From contig JBFWNY010000037.1 of assembly GCA_050250815.1 (NCBI GenBank), positions 1 through 36,307 of the forward strand: a stretch of DNA of 36,307 nt, given 5' to 3'. The position numbers and the translations under genes were made by a program. Below are positions 30,601 through 36,307 of this stretch, piece after piece. This stretch comes from JAEUMD01 sp050250815 (GTDB lineage Bacteria; Pseudomonadota; Alphaproteobacteria; Rhizobiales; Hyphomicrobiaceae). Every line of letters begins with the position of its first letter. The first letter of the stretch is position 1. The notes below the pieces were generated by a model. The model was not told where the DNA came from and made no database searches. It was given only the letters and a program-made list of their open reading frames with translations.

Positions 30601-31716
30601 TCAGGCGGCGAGCGCCTCCATCTCTTTCAGGATGGCGCCGCCCATTTCCGTTGTGCCGACCTGGGTCTTGCCGGGCTGCATGATGTCGCCCGTGCGCAAG
30701 CCCTTGTCGAGCACCTTGGCGACGGCGTTTTCCACAAGGTCGGCCTCGCGGCCCATGTCGAAGGAATAGCGCAGCGCCATGGCGAACGAGGCGATCGTGG
30801 CAATCGGATTGGCGAGACCCTTGCCCGCGATGTCGGGCGCCGAGCCGTGCACGGGCTCATACAGCGCCTTGCGCTTGCCGGTCTTGGGATCGGCGGCGCC
30901 GAGCGAAGCGGACGGCAGCATGCCCAGCGAGCCGGTCATCATCGCCGCCTCGTCCGACAGCACGTCACCGAACAGGTTGTCTGTCACCACGACGTCGAAC
31001 TGCTTGGGGTTGCGGATGAGCTGCATGGCGCAGTTGTCTGCGAGAATTTCGTGATACTCGACGTCGGGTGCATGAGACTTGTGGATCGCCGCGGTCACCT
31101 CGCGCCAGAGAACACCTGAGCGCATTACGTTCCACTTCGCAGCCATGTGCACCTTGTTGCGGCGCTTGCGGGCGAGGTCGAAGGCCATGCGGGCGATGCG
31201 GTCCACCTCGCGCGTCGTGTAGAGCGTCGTGTCAACGGCACGTTTCTCGCCGTTCTCCAGCGTCACGATCTCCTTGGGTTCGCCAAAATACGTGCCGCCC
31301 GTCAGCTCGCGCAGGATGAGGATATCAAGGCCCTCGACCAGCTCGCGCTTGAGCGAGGACGCCTCAGCCAGCGCGGGATAGCAGATTGCCGGGCGCAGGT
31401 TGGCGAACAGATCGAGGTCTTTGCGCAGCCGCAGGAGCCCGGCCTCGGGCCGGTGCTCGTAGGGAACCTTGTCCCACTTCGGTCCGCCGACCGCGCCGAA
31501 GATGATGGCGCCGGCCTTTTCTGCCTTGCCCATCGCCTCCTCGGTAATCGACACGCCGTGTGCGTCGTAGGCCGCGCCTCCGACGAGGTCGGACGTCGTC
31601 TCGAAGCGGCCGGCGTTCGAGCGCTTGTTGAGGAAGGCGATTATGCGCTCCACCTCGGCCATGGTCTCGACACCGATGCCGTCACCGGGAAGCAGGAGCA
31701 GGGAATGGGTAGCCAT
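30601..31716 (-). CDS. leuB: 3-isopropylmalate dehydrogenase
   Basis: NAD-dependent oxidative decarboxylase of leucine synthesis. The 371-residue protein has the start THSLLLLPGDGIGVETMAE, the substrate Arg residues in RPEAGLLRLRKDLDLFANLR, the Tyr/Thr region REVDRIARMAFDLARK, the active-site Lys in AAKWNVMRSGVLWREV, the Asp-bearing VVTDNLFGDVLSDEAAM, and GSLGMLPSASLG with the NAD motif EPVHGSAPDIAGKG. I chose ATG 31716, with GGACGA about nine bases upstream, over a GTG three codons earlier (31725). Residues before the Lys (MAA) differ from the usual Ser-x-Asp/Glu. It is divergent from the DsrE-like gene and followed closely by the unknown gene. Confidence 0.96.
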   Translation of the reverse strand: MATHSLLLLPGDGIGVETMAEVERIIAFLNKRSNAGRFETTSDLVGGAAYDAHGVSITEEAMGKAEKAGAIIFGAVGGPKWDKVPYEHRPEAGLLRLRKDLDLFANLRPAICYPALAEASSLKRELVEGLDILILRELTGGTYFGEPKEIVTLENGEKRAVDTTLYTTREVDRIARMAFDLARKRRNKVHMAAKWNVMRSGVLWREVTAAIHKSHAPDVEYHEILADNCAMQLIRNPKQFDVVVTDNLFGDVLSDEAAMMTGSLGMLPSASLGAADPKTGKRKALYEPVHGSAPDIAGKGLANPIATIASFAMALRYSFDMGREADLVENAVAKVLDKGLRTGDIMQPGKTQVGTTEMGGAILKEMEALAA

Positions 31717-31895
31717 GGGCAGCACTCGTCCGAATTGGAGATGAGGCGGGAAGGGGCGGGAGTTCAGGCCGCGGATCGCCGCGCGGCGCCAGTGCTAATC
31801 GCTTGCCGGGCTCGCCGCAACCGAGAATGCCTGCCCCGCGTGCAACCAAGCTGGTAGCATCGCCGTCAAAAACCAACAGCAACCGGAGGAAACAC

Positions 31896-32381
31896 ATGCG
31901 AGGATCACTCAAGATTGCCTGCGTCGCGCGGGCGCTGGGCCTGGCCCTGCTCATGGCCGTGATCGGGGCCACATCGCTGGCGCCGCAGGCCAGTGCCGAA
32001 AGCCGCTATGGCAAGCAGAAGGTCGTCTACCACATCAACTACCCCGGCGGGGACGGGGCCAAGGCCTACATCCGCGCCCTGCGCAACGTGCAGAACCACA
32101 TCACCGCCGTCGGCAAGGACAACATCACGGTCAAGGTCGTGCTGCATGGCGACGGCGTCGACCTGCTCAAGGAAGCGGTCGGTAACGCGAAGCTTCAAGG
32201 CGAGGTGACGAGCCTCAAGACGCAGAACACGAGCTTCGTCGTCTGCAACAACACGCTCGTCGGCCGCAAGATCGACCCCGACAAGGACCTGTTCGAGGTC
32301 TTCAAGGAGGACATCGTGCCGTCGGGCGTCGCCGAGCTGTCCTACCTTCAGGGCCAGGGCTACACCTACATCAAGCCCTGA
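31896..32381 (+). CDS. Exported DsrE/DsrF-like family protein
   Basis: A 161-residue protein with a signal peptide (CVARALGLALLMAVIGATSL, cleaved near ASA). The mature domain has the DsrE-like alpha/beta order: KVVYHINYPGGDGAKAYIRA, NVQNHITAVGKDNITVKVVL with an Asp-Gly-Val loop, VTSLKTQNTSFVVCNNTL with a conserved Cys, and the C-terminal VPSGVAELSYLQGQGYTYIK. DsrE-family proteins are sulfur carriers or sulfur-relay partners; exported forms are common in Proteobacteria and their partner is unknown. A single Cys in the mature part fits a possible carrier site. The ATG has CGGAGGAAA upstream. It converges with amtB; a terminator hairpin lies between. Confidence 0.85.
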   Translation: MRGSLKIACVARALGLALLMAVIGATSLAPQASAESRYGKQKVVYHINYPGGDGAKAYIRALRNVQNHITAVGKDNITVKVVLHGDGVDLLKEAVGNAKLQGEVTSLKTQNTSFVVCNNTLVGRKIDPDKDLFEVFKEDIVPSGVAELSYLQGQGYTYIKP

Positions 32382-32401
32382 TCGAGCTGGCACTCCTCGC
32401 C

Positions 32402-32438
32402 AAATGAAAAAGGCGCCGACGGGTCTGCCGCCGGCGCC
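32402..32438 (-). terminator. Intrinsic terminator downstream of amtB (distal)
   Basis: Read on the minus strand, GGCGCCG arms (32432-32438 and 32412-32418) with extra inner pairing form a strong stem, followed by TTTTTCATTT. It is oriented to end glnK-amtB transcription; on the plus strand the same hairpin lacks a T-run after the DsrE-like gene. Confidence 0.8.
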
Positions 32439-32475
32439 GAAGTCTGACCTTGGGAGGACGTCTAGGGAAAGGTCA

Positions 32476-32507
32476 GGACCGCGCCAGGGCTTGACCGGGC
32501 GCGGTCC
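32476..32507 (-). terminator. Second hairpin after amtB (proximal)
   Basis: GGACCGCGCC (32476-32485) pairs with GGCGCGGTCC (32498-32507), a perfect 10-bp stem eight bases after the amtB stop in its direction. The following TGACCTTTCCC has only a weak T-run, so it is less certain than the distal terminator. Confidence 0.5.
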
Positions 32508-32514
32508 CCTCGTG

Positions 32515-33816
32515 TCAGTGAACCGACTCGCCGTGCAGGCGATAGTCGAGGCCTTCGATCTCGGTCGGCTCGTCGACCCTGAGACCCATGATCAGCTTGA
32601 CCACCATCAGGATGACGAAGGTGGCGACCGCGCACCAGGCGATCGTGACGCCGATGCCGTAGAGCTGCGTCATGACGCTGGCGCCCTTGCCCAGCTCGTT
32701 GACGGCGGGAGCCGCGAACACGGCCGTGAGCACGGCACCAACGATGCCGCACATGCCGTGCACGCCGAAGGCGTCGAGGCTGTCGTCATAACCCAGCGCG
32801 TGCTTGATGTAGACCGCGAAGACGAAGCCTGTGATGCCGCCGGCGACACCGATCCAGAACGCACCCATCGGCGCGACGAAGCCGGCCGCAGGCGTGATGG
32901 CGACGAGGCCGCCGACCGCACCCGAAATGATGCCGAGCACCGAGGGCTTGCCGCGGAGAATCCACTCCGCCAGCATCCACGCGAGCGCCGCAGCAGCGGT
33001 CGCGATCTGCGTGTTGGCCATGGCGATGCCCGCAAGAGCGTTGGCGGCGACCGCCGAGCCGGCGTTGAAGCCGAACCAGCCGACCCATAGCAGCGAGGCG
33101 CCGATCAGCGACAGCACGAGGTTGTGCGGTGCCATGTTGTCGGTGCCGTAGCCCTTGCGCTTGCCCAGCACGAGCGCGGCAACGAGGCCTGCAACACCGG
33201 CGTTGATGTGGACGACCGTACCGCCAGCGAAGTCGAGAACGCCGTCAGAGCCCAGCATGCCGCCGCCCCACACCCAGTGCGCGATCGGAGCGTAGACAAT
33301 GATCGACCACAGGCCCATGAACACGAGCATCGAGGAGAACTTCATGCGTTCGGCGAACGCACCGGCGATGAGCGCCGGCGTGATGATCGCGAACGTCATC
33401 TGGAACATCATGAAGACGTATTCGGGCACGGTGCCCGCAAGGCTGTTGGCGCTCTCCATGCCGATGGCGGCGAGGAACGCGTTAGAGGTTCCGCCGATAT
33501 ACTTCTGCAGCTCGCCGCCGTCCGAGAAGGCCAAGCTGTAGCCGATCGCGAACCAGAGAACCGTAACGAGCGCGCACACCGCGAAGCTCTGCATCACGGT
33601 GGCGAGGACGTTCTTCTTGCGCACCATGCCGCCATAGAAGAGGGCGAGACCGGGGATCGTCATCATCAGGACAAGCGCGGTCGATGTCAGCAGCCACGCG
33701 GTGTCACCGGTATCGAACTTCGGCTTGGCAGCCTCCTGGGCCAGTGCCGGCTCCAAGGACAACGCAAGGAGTAGCGCAGTCGTCAGACTGGGGAGTACGA
33801 GACGTCGAAAGGACAT
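32515..33816 (-). CDS. amtB: Ammonium transporter
   Basis: Trimeric inner-membrane ammonium channel of the Amt/Mep/Rh family. The 433-residue precursor has a cleavable signal peptide (TTALLLALSLEPALAQEA) and about 11 hydrophobic helices. The substrate-gate and twin-His region is visible: GGTVVHINAGVAGLVAAL carries the first pore His and FGVHGMCGIVGAV the second. FAERMKFSSMLVFMGLWS and APIAHWVWGGGML are further family motifs. It lies 66 bp downstream of glnK in the same operon, so its gating is expected to be by the GlnK trimer when nitrogen is sufficient. ATG 33816 is the only good start. Confidence 0.97.
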   Translation of the reverse strand: MSFRRLVLPSLTTALLLALSLEPALAQEAAKPKFDTGDTAWLLTSTALVLMMTIPGLALFYGGMVRKKNVLATVMQSFAVCALVTVLWFAIGYSLAFSDGGELQKYIGGTSNAFLAAIGMESANSLAGTVPEYVFMMFQMTFAIITPALIAGAFAERMKFSSMLVFMGLWSIIVYAPIAHWVWGGGMLGSDGVLDFAGGTVVHINAGVAGLVAALVLGKRKGYGTDNMAPHNLVLSLIGASLLWVGWFGFNAGSAVAANALAGIAMANTQIATAAAALAWMLAEWILRGKPSVLGIISGAVGGLVAITPAAGFVAPMGAFWIGVAGGITGFVFAVYIKHALGYDDSLDAFGVHGMCGIVGAVLTAVFAAPAVNELGKGASVMTQLYGIGVTIAWCAVATFVILMVVKLIMGLRVDEPTEIEGLDYRLHGESVH

Positions 33817-33882
33817 TGAGCTTCTCTCCGAGAACTATGGGTGTCGGGTTTTCCGCAAGTGACAGACGGCGATCACGCTCGA

Positions 33883-34221
33883 TTAGAGCGCGTCGGCATT
33901 CGTCTCGCCGGTGCGGATGCGAACCGTCGTCTCGACGGGCGACACGAAGATCTTGCCGTCGCCGATCTGGCCCGTGCGGGCCGCCGACTGAATGGCGGCG
34001 AGCGCCTTCTGGACCTGGTCACCAGCGACGACGACCTCGATCTTCACCTTGGGCAGGAAGCTCACCGCGTACTCCGCGCCGCGGTAAATTTCCGTATGCC
34101 CCTTCTGCCGGCCATAACCTTTGACCTCGGTAACCGTCATGCCCTGATAGCCGAGGTCGGTCAGCGCCGCGCGGACCTCCTCGAGCTTGAACGGCTTGAT
34201 GATGGCTGTAATGAGCTTCAT
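33883..34221 (-). CDS. glnK: Nitrogen regulatory PII protein
   Basis: A 112-residue trimeric signal protein that reads ATP/ADP and 2-oxoglutarate and controls AmtB and nitrogen metabolism. The T-loop has the uridylylation Tyr51 in RGAEYAVSFLPK, preceded by KGYGRQKGHTEIY. The B-loop region RTGQIGDGKIFV binds nucleotide, and VETTVRIRTGE closes the protein. Downstream amtB in the same operon supports GlnK rather than GlnB. A sigma-54-like element (34316-34331) lies about 95 bp upstream, as expected for nitrogen-controlled glnK-amtB. Confidence 0.96.
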   Translation of the reverse strand: MKLITAIIKPFKLEEVRAALTDLGYQGMTVTEVKGYGRQKGHTEIYRGAEYAVSFLPKVKIEVVVAGDQVQKALAAIQSAARTGQIGDGKIFVSPVETTVRIRTGETNADAL

Positions 34222-34315
34222 GCGTTGACCCCCTTGGGATGGCGCACCGGCCGGATGACGTTCGCCTTAAGAGAGGGGGGAACGGGCCGCCGGTCTTTCT
34301 TGACGGGGCGTTAAC

Positions 34316-34331
34316 ATCAAGTCCTGTGCCA
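34316..34331 (-). promoter_or_regulatory. Sigma-54-like promoter element upstream of glnK
   Basis: On the minus strand TGGCAC-N5-TTGAT (34331 to 34316) matches the -24/-12 pattern in its GG half and spacing; the -12 half has TTGA rather than TTGC. The position, 95 bp upstream of glnK, is apt for a nitrogen-regulated promoter. No upstream NtrC sites could be picked confidently. Confidence 0.5.
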
Positions 34332-34467
34332 GACGGCGAAAAAATAGGTACGCTGCTGAAATATCTAGATTTATCTGGAGCGCCCCCCGCCGTGGCGGTG
34401 TTGGGCATGCCAACTTCAGCCTAAATTATGAGCAGATTTTTACTTTTAATCGACGGATGCACAAAAA

Positions 34468-35334
34468 TTAGGCTTCGCGTTGCCGCATCAAGCCTTCCTG
34501 CGCGGTCGAAGCCAGAAGCCGGCCATCGCGGCTGTAGATCGCGCCCCGACAGAACCCTCGAGCACCGCCCGCGTTGGGGCTGTCCTGGGCGTAGAGAACC
34601 CAGTCGTCGAAGCGGAACGGCCGGTGGAACCACAGCGCGTGGTCCAGGCTCGCGAGCTGCATGTCGGCATCGAACAGCAGCTTGCCGTGGCCTATGAGCG
34701 CCGTATCGAGCAGGGTGAAGTCCGTAGCGTAGGCGAGCAGACACTGGTGCAGGCGGGGATCGTCCGGCAACGGCCCGTTGGGCCGCATCCAAATGTGCTG
34801 GACGGGCTCGCGCGGCTCCCGCGACATGTAGCGCGACAGGTCCACCGGGCGCATGTCGATCGGCCGCTCCCGGCTCCAGTAGGCGCGCATGGTCGGCGGC
34901 AGGCGGTCGACCAGCTTGGCGAAAACATCGTTCGCCGAGGCGAGCTGCTCCGGCGGTGGCACGTCCGGCATGGCAGCGGCATGCTCCATGCCCGGCTCGG
35001 CCGCCTGAAACGAGATGCCCATCACGAAGATGATGCGCCCGTGCTGGATCGCCTTGACGCGGCGCGTCGAGAAGCTGCCGCCGTCGCGCGTGCGCTCCAC
35101 CTCGTAAATGATGGGATGCTTTGGATCGCCGCCGAGCAGGAAATAGGCATGCAGGGAGTGCGCCGTGCGGGCGGCCTCCACCGTACGCGCGCCCGCCATC
35201 AGCGCCTGGCCGAGCACCTGCCCGCCGTACACCCGCTGCCAGCCGTCGGAGGGACTGCGCCCGCGAAACAAGTTCTTTTCGAGCGGCTCGAGGTCGAGGA
35301 TCGAGAGGACGGCCGCAAGCGCGCTCAAAGGCAT
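34468..35334 (-). CDS. tesB: Acyl-CoA thioesterase II
   Basis: A 288-residue double-hotdog thioesterase that hydrolyses acyl-CoA. The N-terminal hotdog has FRGRSPSDGWQRVYGGQVLG and AHSLHAYFLLGGDP; the C-terminal hotdog has ATDFTLLDTALIGHG with the catalytic Asp, LASLDHALWFHRPFRFDDWV with the active-site His, and the acid region RGFCRGAIYSRDGRLLAS with Gln later. This is the full TesB layout. It is divergent from the flavin monooxygenase gene across 200 bp. An inverted AGCCTAA/TTAGGCT pair (34418-34424 and 34468-34474) straddles its stop codon without a clear terminator. Confidence 0.95.
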   Translation of the reverse strand: MPLSALAAVLSILDLEPLEKNLFRGRSPSDGWQRVYGGQVLGQALMAGARTVEAARTAHSLHAYFLLGGDPKHPIIYEVERTRDGGSFSTRRVKAIQHGRIIFVMGISFQAAEPGMEHAAAMPDVPPPEQLASANDVFAKLVDRLPPTMRAYWSRERPIDMRPVDLSRYMSREPREPVQHIWMRPNGPLPDDPRLHQCLLAYATDFTLLDTALIGHGKLLFDADMQLASLDHALWFHRPFRFDDWVLYAQDSPNAGGARGFCRGAIYSRDGRLLASTAQEGLMRQREA

Positions 35335-35534
35335 TACTCCTGATGTGGCCCCGCGCTTTCCCGGCGCGGCAGTCGGGGGCTATAAACGCACCGGCCGCCG
35401 GACGGCAGCGGGTCACGATTCCCCTATGCCGGCCACCTTTGGACGGGAGCCGACCCGGGCTTGTCAAGGGCAAGGCCGGCGGATGCATGCGGGCGCCTTG
35501 TCCGCCGCAAACGCCGCAGGTAAAGGCAACGAAG

Positions 35535-36307
35535 ATGGAAGCTTCAAGCAACCGCACCGTCGACGTGCTCGTTTCGGGCGGCAGCTATGCCGGCCTCGCC
35601 CTCGCCGTGGCACTGGCCGATGCGATCGACGGCCTACGCATCCTTGTCATCGACGCGCAGCCCGAACGTAATGGCGCGGCCTCCGCGCCACCGGACCCGC
35701 GAGCGTTCGCCCTGTCTCTATCCTCCCAACGCATGCTGGAAACCCTCGGCATCTGGGCTCAGATCGCACGTGTGGCACAGCCTATCGCCTCGATCGAAAT
35801 CAGCGATTCTGAGTTGGAGGCCGGCGTACGGCCGACCTTGCTCAAGTATGCCAACGACACGCACGAGGGCGACGCCGCCTCCTTCATCGTGCCGGGATCG
35901 GCGCTCACGGCGGCGCTCGAGGCGGCGGTCCGGCGCCACCCCGCAATCAGCGTCTTGCGACCCTTGGGCATCGTGCGTGCCGATCGCGACGGTCCTGCTG
36001 CCCGCGCAGTCTTGAGCGACGGAAGCACTGTTGAAGCCGCCCTCGTGGTGGCGGCGGAAGGTCGGCGCTCGCCGCTGCGCGAAGCGGCCGGCATCAAGCT
36101 CGTCGGCTGGTCATATGGCCAGCTCGGCATCGTGCAGACGATCGCGCATGAACTTCCCCACAACGGTCTCGCGGTGCAGCACTTCCTGCCGGCGGGACCT
36201 TTCGCGATGCTGCCACTGACCGGAAACCGCTCGTGCATCACATGGTCGGTACAGGAGCCAAGCGCGCGCCATATCCTGGCGCTCGACGATACTGCCTTCC
36301 TGGCGGA
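35535..36307 (+). CDS. UbiH/UbiF-type FAD-dependent monooxygenase (5' part, cut by the window edge)
   Basis: Start of a flavoprotein hydroxylase of the ubiquinone-biosynthesis group (UbiH/UbiF/Coq6-like); 257 residues lie in the window and no stop codon is reached. The start ATG 35535 gives NRTVDVLVSGGSYAGLALAV, where the FAD loop reads G-G-S-Y-A-G, with Ser in place of the third Gly usual in this group. The second conserved block, RAFALSLSSQRMLETLGIW, carries the Arg and the ALS motif that mark this family. VVAAEGRRSPLREAAGIKL matches the DG-type third motif region with Glu/Gly variation. The substrate and exact step (UbiH versus UbiF, UbiI or Coq6) cannot be told without the missing C-terminal half. 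Confidence 0.9.
   Translation, partial: MEASSNRTVDVLVSGGSYAGLALAVALADAIDGLRILVIDAQPERNGAASAPPDPRAFALSLSSQRMLETLGIWAQIARVAQPIASIEISDSELEAGVRPTLLKYANDTHEGDAASFIVPGSALTAALEAAVRRHPAISVLRPLGIVRADRDGPAARAVLSDGSTVEAALVVAAEGRRSPLREAAGIKLVGWSYGQLGIVQTIAHELPHNGLAVQHFLPAGPFAMLPLTGNRSCITWSVQEPSARHILALDDTAFLA

Noticed and set aside
1..36307. Mobile elements, prophage, CRISPR or defence system
   Set aside because: No transposase, integrase, phage structural gene, repeat-spacer array or recognisable defence gene is present; the Pif1-like helicase stands alone among housekeeping genes.
1..36307. tRNA, rRNA or other standard RNA genes
   Set aside because: No cloverleaf pattern, rRNA sequence, tmRNA or SRP RNA could be recognised in any gap.

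Overview
The window is a GC-rich chromosomal segment from an alphaproteobacterium, most likely of the Hyphomicrobiales (Rhizobiales). This rests on recognised families only: an Irr-type Fur regulator beside fabA-fabB-fabI, a phasin, glnK-amtB, a fused coaBC with dut, a PCu(A)C copper chaperone, a short GpmA, and many small exported or membrane proteins typical of that order. Nearly all of the window is coding. I see 43 protein genes and no rRNA, tRNA, CRISPR array, insertion sequence, prophage or plasmid feature.

Layout. 1-4.4 kb (minus strand): murI, a small six-cysteine exported protein, then the unsaturated fatty-acid set fabA-fabB-fabI. 4.7-6.6 kb (plus): irr, divergent from fabA across a 366-bp region rich in inverted repeats, followed by a membrane acyltransferase. 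6.6-8.9 kb: an exported SH3-domain protein divergent from a D-2-hydroxyacid dehydrogenase, then a MAPEG-like membrane protein. 8.9-12.9 kb (minus): coaBC-dut, then cysK and a MoeB/ThiF/HesA-like E1 enzyme. 13.0-15.9 kb: exported TPR protein, periplasmic copper chaperone and three small uncharacterised membrane or periplasmic proteins. 16.0-18.9 kb: Pif1-like helicase, phasin with a repeat-bearing upstream region and clear terminator, GNAT acetyltransferase. 19.1-22.0 kb (plus): ppa, dapB, gpmA and a DUF4337-like membrane protein. 22.0-26.0 kb: lipoprotein, an L,D-transpeptidase/M23-peptidase pair divergent from an OmpR-type response regulator, a membrane protein and a GRAM-like protein. 26.1-32.4 kb: exported MBL-fold protein, asd, cytochrome b561, an exported unknown, an unknown gene downstream of leuB, leuB, and an exported DsrE-like protein. 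32.5-36.3 kb: glnK-amtB, tesB, and the 5' part of a UbiH/UbiF-type flavin monooxygenase cut by the right edge.

How the genes fit together. Most are housekeeping: peptidoglycan precursor and remodelling (murI, dapB and asd for diaminopimelate, L,D-transpeptidase, M23 peptidase), membrane lipid synthesis (fabA/B/I), cofactor and nucleotide supply (coaBC, dut), amino acids (cysK, leuB, asd), nitrogen sensing and uptake (glnK-amtB), carbon storage (phasin) and respiration (copper chaperone, cytochrome b561, UbiH-like enzyme).

I found no convincing undescribed multi-gene system. The items most worth a second look are a possible structured leader upstream of fabA, a hairpin in the irr leader, atypical active sites (CoaC without the usual cysteine, an E1 enzyme without the full zinc tetrad, an MBL protein without the usual Asp), a basic tail on dUTPase, and palindromes upstream of the phasin and of the small cysteine-rich protein.
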